A DNA stretch of 47,299 nucleotides from a virus. Below, piece by piece: positions 1 to 5,356 of this stretch. Location of the stretch: positions 1-47,299 of IMG/VR virus record IMGVR_UViG_3300027763_000087. One strand, 5' to 3'. The notes beneath the pieces are model-generated. The model saw nothing but the letters and a program-made list of their open reading frames with translations. It made no database searches and was not told the origin of the DNA. The translations under genes and the position numbers were made by a program. The first letter of the stretch is position 1. The number at the start of each line of letters is the position of its first letter.

Positions 1-270
1 ATAAAAGATATAAAAAAACAGTTTAAAAGTAAATTCGGATTAGAAATTTATAACTACAATGACGTTAATAAAGACAAAACAATTAGAAGATATAAAATAA
101 CATATATTGGAGACAAATCACATGATATTGATTCTAATCAAATTGACCAAAACATAACTGAGTATTTTAATTATTTTAAAAATGAGTTGGGATTAAGTAA
201 TGTTACATTAGGAACAGGTAATGGATGGTTCGGAAAACAAACAATAATAATTAAAGTAGATAATAAATAA
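1..270 (+). CDS. 5'-truncated hypothetical protein
   Basis: An open frame enters from the left edge and stops at TAA 268-270, giving 89 residues of a C-terminal part with no start in the window. The visible protein is rich in K, N, D and I and ends in a pattern (GTGNGWFGKQ, then TIIIKVDNK) that looks like the last strands of a small alpha/beta fold. I do not recognise the family. The next gene starts four bases after the stop, so the two are probably in one operon. No promoter is visible between them. Confidence 0.6.
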   Translation: MKDIKKQFKSKFGLEIYNYNDVNKDKTIRRYKITYIGDKSHDIDSNQIDQNITEYFNYFKNELGLSNVTLGTGNGWFGKQTIIIKVDNK

Positions 271-273
271 GTT

Positions 274-471
274 ATGACAGTACAACAATTAATAGACAAA
301 TTAGAACAGATCGAAAACAAACACTTAAATGTAGTAATAAGTGGAACAGATCACACTGATTGGTTATATCATAATTCAATTACAGAACACGACATTGTAG
401 AAAGAAACGTATTTGAAGAAGATAGGGACCAATTTAGACGTAGATTAGTAATTAATGGAGGACAATTTTAA
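274..471 (+). CDS. small hypothetical protein (65 aa)
   Basis: The 65-residue protein starts with an amphipathic helix (MTVQQLIDKLEQI), followed by a strand and a charged C-terminal half containing RDQFRRRLVING. Small phage proteins of this build, with an MTVxQLIxxL start, are common, but I cannot assign a function. It begins four bases after the upstream stop and its 3' end holds GGAGG, which may serve the next gene, so it belongs to a tightly packed early operon of the first 830 bases. Confidence 0.6.
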   Translation: MTVQQLIDKLEQIENKHLNVVISGTDHTDWLYHNSITEHDIVERNVFEEDRDQFRRRLVINGGQF

Positions 472-472
472 C

Positions 473-649
473 ATGACACTACAAGACAGAATTGAGATAT
501 TACAAGAATTACTTGACAATCAAAAAGTCCTAACTAAAACATACAAAGACCATTGTGAAACACTACAGAAACAGGTCAATGAGGCAATTGAATTAATAAA
601 TAAATCACAACAAATAATAGATTTTTACCAAAACAATGTTAGAATTTAA
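473..649 (+). CDS. small coiled-coil hypothetical protein
   Basis: I chose the ATG at 473 because GGAGG at 457-461 lies 11 bases upstream, one of the very few Shine-Dalgarno-like sites in the window. An in-frame ATG at 455 would add six residues but lies inside the upstream gene. The 58-residue protein is almost entirely helical with a heptad-like pattern (IEILQELLDNQ, then LQKQVNEAIELI), consistent with a coiled coil. It overlaps the next gene by 14 bases, which implies translational coupling. Function unknown. Confidence 0.6.
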   Translation: MTLQDRIEILQELLDNQKVLTKTYKDHCETLQKQVNEAIELINKSQQIIDFYQNNVRI

Positions 650-833
650 AAGTCCTATACCTGTCATAGTTGAAACTAATAAAGACGGTTACGCGATTTA
701 TGTTGTAAATTCAGGTATGTTTGAAAATGATGTGTGGTGTGTAGTACTATGTGATGGTGGAATAGTTAGACACTACACAACAGACCAAATTAAAATACAT
801 CACAATACTACTTTTGAAATAAATAAAAAATAG
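636..833 (+). CDS. small beta-rich hypothetical protein (65 aa)
   Basis: The 65-residue protein overlaps the upstream coiled-coil gene by 14 bases. The sequence suggests a small beta-barrel: short alternating strands (IPVIVET, GYAIYVVNS, WCVVLCDGG, IVRHYTTDQIKIHHN) separated by G and D turns, in the manner of SH3-like or KOW-like folds. It has no catalytic motif. It is the last gene of the left operon, and the next gene has its own promoter-like repeat at 852. Function unknown; the SH3-like idea is only from the strand pattern. Confidence 0.6.
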   Translation: MLEFKSPIPVIVETNKDGYAIYVVNSGMFENDVWCVVLCDGGIVRHYTTDQIKIHHNTTFEINKK

Positions 834-851
834 ATTTTTTTAATAAAAAAG

Positions 852-865
852 GTTATATTATATTA
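852..865 (+). promoter_or_regulatory. early promoter repeat, copy 1
   Basis: GTTATATTATATTA, a member of the 15-copy family seen between 850 and 6400. It lies 18 bases before the ATG at 884, separated by an A-rich leader. TATATT would act as the -10 element. Confidence 0.5.
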
Positions 866-883
866 TATAAAAAGATATAAGAT

Positions 884-1123
884 ATGAAAGTAAATTTAGA
901 CCAAAACGAATTAGAACTATTAACAGAATTATTAAATCAAAACATAACTGTAACATTAAAAGTAGACACAGAATATGATGATGAGTGGGGGTTAGTAGTA
1001 TTTGAAATAAAAGACTTAAATATATGTCGAGACATTAATTGGTTAGTACAGAATGACGATGATATTGAAGAACTAAGGTTTCATGAATTAAACGATCTTA
1101 TAACGTTCATAAAAGAACGTTAA
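884..1123 (+). CDS. small acidic hypothetical protein (79 aa)
   Basis: The 79-residue, strongly acidic protein opens with a helix (NELELLTELLNQ), followed by strands (TVTLKVDTEYDDEWGLVVFEIK) and a C-terminal helix. I do not recognise a family. A copy of the early promoter repeat lies just upstream with an A-rich leader and no Shine-Dalgarno site. The gene is followed within ten bases by a tRNA-like sequence. Confidence 0.6.
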   Translation: MKVNLDQNELELLTELLNQNITVTLKVDTEYDDEWGLVVFEIKDLNICRDINWLVQNDDDIEELRFHELNDLITFIKER

Positions 1124-1129
1124 TTAAAT

Positions 1130-1252
1130 TGTCAGGTAATACGTAATGTGAAAATGGTTATCACACCCAATCTTAATACCACGGTCTATAACCACTTAGA
1201 CGCGAGACATTAGGAGGTTGTATTGTTGCGAGTTCGAGTCTCGCCCTGACAA
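1130..1252 (+). tRNA. atypical tRNA-like gene, 123 nt, isotype unclear
   Basis: The ends are clearly those of a tRNA: acceptor TGTCAGG (1130-1136) pairs fully with CCTGACA (1245-1251), and the T arm is GCGAG-TTCGAGT-CTCGC. The body is about 40 bases too long. TGGTTAT in its first half pairs with ATAACCA about 26 bases later, so a hairpin insertion in or near the D loop is one reading. I could not fit a clean anticodon arm, so no isotype is given. It may be a tRNA with an insertion, a tRNA pseudogene or a tRNA-like element. Confidence 0.55.
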
Positions 1253-1294
1253 CTAAAATAAAGTAAAATAATTTAGAGATTTTAAGTAAAATAA

Positions 1295-1307
1295 GTTATA
1301 TTATAGT
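1295..1307 (+). promoter_or_regulatory. early promoter repeat, copy 2 (fused to ATG)
   Basis: GTTATATTATAGT directly followed by the ATG at 1308. With TATATT as -10, the expected transcription start falls on the start codon, so the mRNA would be leaderless. Confidence 0.55.
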
Positions 1308-1571
1308 ATGATAAATAATAAAGAATTTGATTTAACAAATAAATTTGATAAGTTTATATTTGGTTTAATTGAAAGTAGAGCAAATGGTGATTGGAATACT
1401 TATGAAGATGAAGAAATTATTGGATATGATTGGGATTTAAGAGAAGAAGATTGGTTTGATTTAGATTTTAATTTTGAAAGTTTAGAAAAATATATTGGTG
1501 AGGGAATATATTATAATGAAAATTGTAATGTAAATTTAGAAGATTATAAAATGATTGTAAAAATATATTAA
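1308..1571 (+). CDS. small acidic hypothetical protein, paralog of 5043-5318
   Basis: The 87-residue acidic, aromatic-rich protein shares GDWxTYEDxEII, a WDLRxExWFDLDFxF block and YIGEGIxY with the product of 5043-5318, so the two are clear paralogs. The start follows immediately after the promoter repeat. The coding strand contains only 3 C in 264 bases. The acidic, W/D/E-rich surface could suggest a protein-binding or DNA-mimic role, but that is speculation. Function unknown. Confidence 0.7.
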   Translation: MINNKEFDLTNKFDKFIFGLIESRANGDWNTYEDEEIIGYDWDLREEDWFDLDFNFESLEKYIGEGIYYNENCNVNLEDYKMIVKIY

Positions 1572-1601
1572 TAAAGAATTAGAATAATTTAAATAAAATA
1601 A

Positions 1602-1615
1602 GTTATATTATAGTA
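1602..1615 (+). promoter_or_regulatory. early promoter repeat, copy 3
   Basis: GTTATATTATAGTA, 24 bases before the ATG at 1640, separated by an A-rich leader with no Shine-Dalgarno site. Confidence 0.5.
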
Positions 1616-1639
1616 ATAAAAAAATAAAGATAAAATAAG

Positions 1640-2131
1640 ATGGAAAATATATTCACAAGTAAAATCGAGTACATTAAAGTACAATTAAATGAAATTCACC
1701 CAAAATTAAGAGTAAATATCACAAATGAAACAGTAGATAGTTTTGCCAAAATGATTGAACCCGAGTATTGGGACATGATTCAAGAAATAAAAGACGACAA
1801 TGAACAAGACGAAGAAGACATTGAAGACTACATGACAATGGTAGGTAGTGATTATTTAGATCGTGAGTTTATGAAGTACATTTCAGAACAATTCATAAAT
1901 AACTTAAGTACTAATGGAGTAAAATATGAGGACGGAAGTTTTACAGTACCAGAACAATTCAAACAAGAATTACATGAGTACTATAAAACAATTAAAGACT
2001 GGAGACAAAATCATGAATTAATGACTGACATAACAACTTACGGATTAATTTGGGACATGTACTACTCACTAGACACTGACACGAGAGAACAAGTAAGTAG
2101 TGTATTAGAAGAGTACTTAATTAATAAATAA
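1640..2131 (+). CDS. acidic hypothetical protein (163 aa)
   Basis: The 163-residue protein looks mainly helical and highly acidic, with a D/E cluster (DDNEQDEEDIEDY) near residue 60. No known motif was found. Base use differs from its C-poor neighbours: C is frequent here (GAC, AAC and ACA codons), so it probably has a different mutational history from the genes at 1308 or 3650-5318. It has its own promoter repeat and A-rich leader. Function unknown. Confidence 0.65.
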   Translation: MENIFTSKIEYIKVQLNEIHPKLRVNITNETVDSFAKMIEPEYWDMIQEIKDDNEQDEEDIEDYMTMVGSDYLDREFMKYISEQFINNLSTNGVKYEDGSFTVPEQFKQELHEYYKTIKDWRQNHELMTDITTYGLIWDMYYSLDTDTREQVSSVLEEYLINK

Positions 2132-2164
2132 AACACATAAAAAAATCAAATAAAAAACACAATT

Positions 2165-2308
2165 ATGACAAAACACAGGTATCAATTAACAAGTAAACAA
2201 ACAGGAGCAAGACAAGAAGTAGTAATTGAAGCAGACATAGCGAGTACAGCAGACATGATATGTGAAAGTCAATATGGCTCAAGTTTTTACTGGTATAGAC
2301 TAGCTTAA
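2165..2308 (+). CDS. small hypothetical protein (47 aa)
   Basis: A 47-residue frame beginning MTKHRYQLTSKQTGARQ and ending in YGSSFYWYRLA. It starts 33 bases after the upstream stop, shares that gene's C-containing codon use, and is followed by a strong terminator at 2395, all of which support a real short gene at the end of an operon. The fold may be one helix plus strands. Function unknown. Confidence 0.5.
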   Translation: MTKHRYQLTSKQTGARQEVVIEADIASTADMICESQYGSSFYWYRLA

Positions 2309-2394
2309 ACCACAAAATTCACACGATAGTATTGTGGATTATTAACAGTAACCAAGGAAACGTTAAATATATCCAACCCAAAGTACAATGTGGT

Positions 2395-2423
2395 AGACCC
2401 ATACGAAAGTGTGGGTCTTTATT
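2395..2423 (+). terminator. rho-independent terminator with GAAA tetraloop
   Basis: AGACCCATAC pairs over 10 bp with GTGTGGGTCT around a GAAA tetraloop, followed by TTATTT. It ends the operon of 1640-2308 and is one of the strongest hairpins in the left arm. Confidence 0.85.
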
Positions 2424-2537
2424 TATATGTATGTGGCTAACATATGTGTGGTAATGTATTCCAATGTTAAGTTGTTGTCCACTTTTGTTGTGCCCACTCC
2501 TGACCCTGTTATATCCCCATAAAAATATATACAAAAA

Positions 2538-2631
2538 GATTCCTACATGTGACTCATTTACAATTTAATTTGGTTAAAGAGATTCCTACATGTAACAGTT
2601 AATACTGGGTTTGGGTTAAAGAGATTCCTAC
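2538..2631 (+). repeat. GATTCCTAC short dispersed repeats
   Basis: GATTCCTACATGT occurs at 2538 and 2581, GATTCCTACC at 2622, GATTCCTACA at 2931, GATTCCTG at 2974 and GATTCCTATG at 4181. Two copies share the longer GGTTAAAGAGATTCCTAC. All lie between genes on the plus strand in the left arm. The copy at 2974 sits in the loop of a TGGTGG/CCACCA hairpin. The spacing is irregular, so this is not a CRISPR array. A regulator-binding or RNA-processing site is possible. Confidence 0.55.
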
Positions 2632-2708
2632 CACATATAATTTATATTAAATTTAGGTTTTAATTTTAAAAAAAGATAGTAAAAAACTGGACTTTATTAT
2701 GGTAGTAT

Positions 2709-2721
2709 GTTATATTATAGT
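2709..2721 (+). promoter_or_regulatory. early promoter repeat, copy 4 (fused to ATG)
   Basis: GTTATATTATAGT immediately before the ATG at 2722. It decides the start of that gene against an upstream in-frame ATG at 2707 that lies inside the promoter. Confidence 0.55.
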
Positions 2722-2928
2722 ATGAAAAATAATATTAATAATTTTATTGACCACAACTTTAACGAGTTTATTAATTTGACTGACAGTGAAGTGTGTCACA
2801 TTGATCTTAGTGAATTTACACATGATGAAGTACTGTACTTACAGAGTATTGAAAGACATGATTATAGAAATATATGTGTGTATTATGCTCACTCAGACAA
2901 TAAAGTGTGGGTTGAAAATATGTCGTAA
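2722..2928 (+). CDS. small hypothetical protein (68 aa)
   Basis: The start at 2722 is chosen because the promoter repeat ends exactly there; the in-frame ATG at 2707 would make the -10 element coding. The 68-residue protein is acidic and rich in N, H, D and Y, with a central EVCHIDLSEFTHDEVLYL segment that looks like strand-turn-helix. No family recognised. It is monocistronic and followed by copies of the GATTCCTAC repeat. Confidence 0.6.
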   Translation: MKNNINNFIDHNFNEFINLTDSEVCHIDLSEFTHDEVLYLQSIERHDYRNICVYYAHSDNKVWVENMS

Positions 2929-3050
2929 TTGATTCCTACACCAATTAGATTGTATTGGATTATGGTGGTAAAAGATTCCTGCCACCATTATATGTACTTA
3001 AAATCCAGTTAAAAATACTAAAAGTAAAAAAGATAATTTTATGTTAAATG

Positions 3051-3063
3051 GTTATATTATAGT
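3051..3063 (+). promoter_or_regulatory. early promoter repeat, copy 5 (fused to ATG)
   Basis: GTTATATTATAGT directly followed by ATG at 3064, which opens only a degenerate short frame. Confidence 0.45.
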
Positions 3064-3171
3064 ATGTTAAATAAAAATAATAAAAATATAATTAAAAAGT
3101 TATTAAAAAAAAAAAATATATTATATAAAATAAGTTATATTATAATAAATAAAATAATAATATATAAATAA
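3064..3171 (+). pseudogene. doubtful 35-codon frame, possible gene remnant
   Basis: ATG follows a perfect promoter repeat and the frame begins MLNKNNKNIIKKLL, much like the starts of the real genes at 4282 and 5043. After that it is only K, N, I, Y and L from near-pure A/T sequence and runs through another promoter repeat to TAA at 3169-3171. It is probably the remains of a small early gene rather than a working one. Confidence 0.2.
3134..3147 (+). promoter_or_regulatory. early promoter repeat, copy 6
   Basis: GTTATATTATAATA in the near-pure A/T stretch; no clear gene starts between it and copy 7. Confidence 0.35.
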
Positions 3172-3217
3172 AATAAATAATATATTATAAAAAAAGAAGA
3201 ATAATAATAATAAAAAG

Positions 3218-3231
3218 GTTATATTATAATA
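3218..3231 (+). promoter_or_regulatory. early promoter repeat, copy 7
   Basis: GTTATATTATAATA, 24 bases before the ATG at 3256 across an A-rich leader; it drives the first AT-hook-like gene. Confidence 0.5.
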
Positions 3232-3255
3232 ATAAAAAGATAAAAAATAAAAAAT

Positions 3256-3573
3256 ATGAAAAATTTAGAAATTAGAAAACCAGGAAGACCAATTGTTGAA
3301 AACAGTAAAAGACAATTAGAATTAAAAAGTAAAGAAGAATTAAGAAGTTTAGGTTTAATTAAAAAAGGAAGACCAATTAAAGAAGACTCTAAAAGACAAA
3401 ATGAGTTAAAAAGAAAAGAAGAATTAAGAAGTAAAGGTTTATTAAATGGTAAAAAAGGAAGACCAATTAATTTAAATAGTAAAAAACAATTAGAATTTAA
3501 AAGAAAAGAAGAATTAAGAAGTAAAGGTTTATTAAAATTAGGTAGACCAAAAGTTAATAAAGAAGAGGTTTAA
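3256..3573 (+). CDS. multi-AT-hook-like DNA-binding protein A
   Basis: The 105-residue, very basic protein is built from about 3.5 copies of a ~30-residue unit: GRP core, a few residues, then SKRQxELKxKEELRSxGLL. Four GRP cores occur (KPGRPI, KKGRPI, KKGRPI, KLGRPK). The AT-hook core is GRP flanked by basic residues and binds the minor groove of A/T-rich DNA; these flanks are K rather than the classical PRGRP, so the assignment is likely but not certain. The helical RQxEL linker may space the hooks. A paralog lies at 6423-6737. The stop codon lies in a terminator hairpin. The role may be nucleoid-like compaction or regulation of the AT-rich genome. Confidence 0.7.
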   Translation: MKNLEIRKPGRPIVENSKRQLELKSKEELRSLGLIKKGRPIKEDSKRQNELKRKEELRSKGLLNGKKGRPINLNSKKQLEFKRKEELRSKGLLKLGRPKVNKEEV

Positions 3574-3589
3574 ATAACCTCTTTTTTAA
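3563..3589 (+). terminator. terminator overlapping the stop codon
   Basis: AAGAGGTT (3563-3570) pairs with AACCTCTT (3576-3583) around the TAA stop, and a T run follows. The last codons of the gene form the hairpin arm. Confidence 0.75.
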
Positions 3590-3615
3590 TTTTTTAGAGT
3601 GTTGGTGTTAAATAA

Positions 3616-3629
3616 GTTATATTATATTA
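3616..3629 (+). promoter_or_regulatory. early promoter repeat, copy 8
   Basis: GTTATATTATATTA, 20 bases before the ATG at 3650 with an A-rich leader. Confidence 0.5.
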
Positions 3630-3649
3630 TATAAAAAGATAAAAAAATT

Positions 3650-3946
3650 ATGAATAAAAAAAGACAAGTTGTAAGTAAGAAAGTTAGAGAGTATGTTAGA
3701 CAAATTATGAATAATAGAAATATTGATGTAATTGGTATGGAAAAATTGAGAAAAGAATTTAAAAGTAGTAATTGTAAAGTATTATTAGAATTAGATAATG
3801 AGTATAGAAAGACTTGTATTTATAGAAATGGAGATGTAATGTATAATAGTTTTTATAGTTATAATGATAGGTTTTATAAGTTATTAAGAGATGGTGGGGT
3901 TTATATGACTATAATTGGAAATAAGATGGTTATTTGTTTAGAATAA
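3650..3946 (+). CDS. small basic hypothetical protein (98 aa)
   Basis: The 98-residue protein has a basic helical N-terminal half (KKRQVVSKKVREYVRQIM) and a beta-like C-terminal half rich in Y and G (YRKTCIYRNGDVMYNSFYSY). The basic start suggests nucleic-acid binding, but no family is recognised. The coding strand holds only about 4 C in 297 bases. Its stop codon lies within a terminator hairpin, as in the preceding gene, so each is a monocistronic unit with its own promoter and terminator. Confidence 0.65.
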   Translation: MNKKRQVVSKKVREYVRQIMNNRNIDVIGMEKLRKEFKSSNCKVLLELDNEYRKTCIYRNGDVMYNSFYSYNDRFYKLLRDGGVYMTIIGNKMVICLE

Positions 3947-3955
3947 CCATTTTTT
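3926..3955 (+). terminator. terminator overlapping the stop codon
   Basis: ATGGTTAT (3926-3933) pairs with ATAACCAT (3943-3950), which contains the TAA stop, followed by TTTTTG. Confidence 0.75.
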
Positions 3956-3958
3956 GTT

Positions 3959-3967
3959 ATATTTATC
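3959..3967 (+). promoter_or_regulatory. late-type promoter motif before the putative ncRNA
   Basis: ATATTTATC followed by ACC matches the motif found before nine late gene blocks (8212, 14806, 18810 and others). Here no gene follows; instead the structured non-coding stretch begins. Confidence 0.4.
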
Positions 3968-3969
3968 AC

Positions 3970-4255
3970 CGCACACTATTACACACAGTGGTTAGTTAAG
4001 ACAGGCCTTTGAGCAAGTCCAACGTTAGTACACAGCTGAGGCACCGGAACACGTTACACAATGAGTAAATTAGTGAGCAAATTGATTCGACGTTCTGACA
4101 TTAGTAGCTTGATGCATTAGGCAGATGATAGCATATCTAGTTGCTCGACACTTAATTGTGTTCGGGCTTTCCTTGACTTTGATTCCTATGTTGATTACCT
4201 GTGTACTCAGTACACTGTTCACAGCATGGGAAAGTGTTTAGATAAATTTGATAAA
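3970..4255 (+). ncRNA. candidate structured non-coding RNA
   Basis: A stretch of about 290 bases without a usable frame is clearly richer in G+C than its flanks. Potential stems are GCTCGACAC/GTGTTCGGGC (4143-4167, one bulge, G-U pair), GTGTAC-TCA-GTACAC (4201-4215), AACGT/ACGTT enclosing 4021-4055, and GAGCAA (4075-4080) with TTGCTC (4141-4146). The last competes with the first, so a switch is conceivable. A late-type promoter motif sits at its left end. It matches no RNA class I know; a GATTCGACG string recalls tmRNA but nothing else fits. One GATTCCTATG repeat lies inside. Confidence 0.4.
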
Positions 4256-4268
4256 ACTAGTAAAACTT

Positions 4269-4281
4269 GTTATATTATAGT
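4269..4281 (+). promoter_or_regulatory. early promoter repeat, copy 9 (fused to ATG)
   Basis: GTTATATTATAGT directly before the ATG at 4282; it fixes that start against a TTG at 4267. Confidence 0.55.
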
Positions 4282-4464
4282 ATGTTAAATAAAGATATGA
4301 AAATAGGTACTAAAGTAAAAGCAGGTATTAATTTACCATTACAAAATATTGGTTATAGTATTGAGTATTTTGATTGTGAAATTGTTAAAATAAATAAAGT
4401 TACTTGTTTAGTAAAATTTGAAAATGGTAGTGTTAAGAAAGTAATGAAGAATTTAATAAAGTAA
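4282..4464 (+). CDS. small beta-rich hypothetical protein (60 aa)
   Basis: The start is taken at 4282 because the promoter repeat ends there. The 60-residue basic protein shares the opening MKIGTKVKAGINL with the next gene (IKIGTKLKAVKDV), suggesting a common small beta-barrel fold in which a KIGTKxKA strand is followed by further strands; the end (FENGSVKKVMKNLIK) fits an SH3- or Tudor-like barrel. No function can be assigned. The next gene starts 13 bases downstream, and those 13 bases are exactly another promoter repeat. Confidence 0.6.
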   Translation: MLNKDMKIGTKVKAGINLPLQNIGYSIEYFDCEIVKINKVTCLVKFENGSVKKVMKNLIK

Positions 4465-4477
4465 GTTATATTATAGT
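4465..4477 (+). promoter_or_regulatory. early promoter repeat, copy 10 (fused to ATG)
   Basis: GTTATATTATAGT fills the whole gap between two genes: it starts directly after the TAA at 4462-4464 and ends at the ATG of 4478. Confidence 0.55.
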
Positions 4478-4756
4478 ATGATAAAAGATATTAAAATAGG
4501 TACTAAATTAAAAGCAGTTAAAGACGTTTATTATGTTTCAAAAGATACGTTTTATGAAGACTGGTATACACAAGAAGAAATAATGAAATGTGTAAATAAG
4601 ATGATTACAGTAGGTGATGTGTATGAGTTTGTTATTGATGATTTTGTTAATGAAGAATGGGAATGTATTGAAGGTAGTATGTTAGGTGAGTTTAGTGATG
4701 GTTATTTTGAAATGGCTAGTATGATAAAAAAAGGAGTATTTGAAGTAGTAGAATAA
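4478..4756 (+). CDS. small beta-rich acidic hypothetical protein (92 aa)
   Basis: The 92-residue protein begins like its upstream neighbour (IKIGTKLKAVKDVYYV) and continues with strands and loops rich in E, D, V and F (KMITVGDVYEFVIDDFV, then FSDGYFEMASMIKKGVFEVVE). The opening IGTKLKA...Y, then ITVGDVYEF, is the pattern of small phage barrels of the YopX or KOW type, but this is only a shape impression. C is scarce on the coding strand. It has its own promoter repeat, fused to the start codon. Confidence 0.6.
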   Translation: MIKDIKIGTKLKAVKDVYYVSKDTFYEDWYTQEEIMKCVNKMITVGDVYEFVIDDFVNEEWECIEGSMLGEFSDGYFEMASMIKKGVFEVVE

Positions 4757-4769
4757 GTTGGAGTAATAG

Positions 4770-4782
4770 GTTATATTATAGT
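4770..4782 (+). promoter_or_regulatory. early promoter repeat, copy 11 (fused to ATG)
   Basis: GTTATATTATAGT immediately before the ATG at 4783. Confidence 0.55.
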
Positions 4783-5016
4783 ATGATAAAAAATAATTAT
4801 AATTTAGTAAAAGAAGTTATTGAAAGTTTAGAAAGTACTAGTATTTTAAATACTTTTTTAAGTACTTTTAAAGTAGGTAAAAATATAAAAAAGAAAGATT
4901 ATATTGAGTTTTTATGGAAATATATTGATGATGGTAGTGAAATGTATTATGTTGAATTAAATTGGAAATATATTAAGAGTGGTGGTGATGAAAGTGTATT
5001 TGAAGTAGTAGATTAA
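4783..5016 (+). CDS. small hypothetical protein (77 aa), nearly C-free gene
   Basis: The 77-residue protein has a helical N-terminal half (LVKEVIESLESTSILN) and a C-terminal half with YYVELNWKYIKSGG. Its last residues, VFEVVD, resemble the VFEVVE end of the gene before it, suggesting partial duplication among these small genes. The coding strand carries only 3 C against 44 G in 234 bases. No function recognised. Expression is expected from the fused promoter repeat. Confidence 0.6.
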   Translation: MIKNNYNLVKEVIESLESTSILNTFLSTFKVGKNIKKKDYIEFLWKYIDDGSEMYYVELNWKYIKSGGDESVFEVVD

Positions 5017-5029
5017 GTTAGGTAAATAA

Positions 5030-5042
5030 GTTATATTATAGT
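5030..5042 (+). promoter_or_regulatory. early promoter repeat, copy 12 (fused to ATG)
   Basis: GTTATATTATAGT immediately before the ATG at 5043. Confidence 0.55.
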
Positions 5043-5318
5043 ATGTTAAATAAGGTTTTAGATTTAAAAAATAAATTTGATTTTTTCATTTATAGTTTAA
5101 TTGAAAATAGAGAAAATGGTGATTGGGATACTTATGAAGATGGAGAAATTATAGAGTATATTTGGGATTTGAGAGATGAAAGTTGGTTTGATTTAGATTT
5201 TAGTTTTAATAGTTTAAGTGAGTATATTGGTGAGGGAATATGTTATAGTGATGGTTATAGTGTAGAATTAAAAGATTATAAAATGATTGTTGAGATTGTT
5301 TATAAAGAATTAGATTAA
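5043..5318 (+). CDS. small acidic hypothetical protein, paralog of 1308-1571
   Basis: The 91-residue protein aligns over its whole length with the product of 1308-1571: NKFDxFIxxLIExRxNGDW at the start, WDLRDESWFDLDFSF in the centre and YIGEGICYSDGYSVELKDY near the end, with the aromatic and acidic positions kept. The coding strand has only 2 C in 276 bases. Conservation between two diverged copies implies a real, selected protein. Function unknown. Confidence 0.7.
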   Translation: MLNKVLDLKNKFDFFIYSLIENRENGDWDTYEDGEIIEYIWDLRDESWFDLDFSFNSLSEYIGEGICYSDGYSVELKDYKMIVEIVYKELD

Positions 5319-5331
5319 GTTAGTAAAGTAA

Positions 5332-5345
5332 GTTATATTATATAA
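5332..5345 (+). promoter_or_regulatory. early promoter repeat, copy 13
   Basis: GTTATATTATATAA, 11 bases before the ATG at 5357. Confidence 0.5.
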
Positions 5346-5356
5346 GATAAAAAGTT

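Larger units (their letters stand above)
2309..2721 (+). other. intergenic stretch with terminator and short repeats
   Basis: No convincing gene. The stretch holds the terminator at 2395-2423, three copies of a GATTCCTAC repeat, and at its right end a copy of the early promoter repeat. A 71-residue minus-strand frame across the terminator is not believed to be coding. Confidence 0.6.
2929..3255 (+). other. extremely AT-rich intergenic stretch
   Basis: The first part has two GATTCCT repeats. From about 3051 on it is nearly pure A/T and holds three copies of the early promoter repeat (3051, 3134, 3218), the first fused to the ATG of a doubtful 35-codon frame. It looks like a row of promoters whose genes were lost or eroded. 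Confidence 0.5.

Noticed and set aside
2319-2534. 71-codon minus-strand frame
   Set aside because: It covers the terminator hairpin, has no promoter and unlike codon use.
4075-4110. tmRNA-like string GATTCGACG
   Set aside because: No tRNA-like ends, no tag frame and no other tmRNA element nearby.
2538-4190. CRISPR-like array from GATTCCTAC repeats
   Set aside because: Copies are short, irregularly spaced over 1.6 kb and not palindromic.
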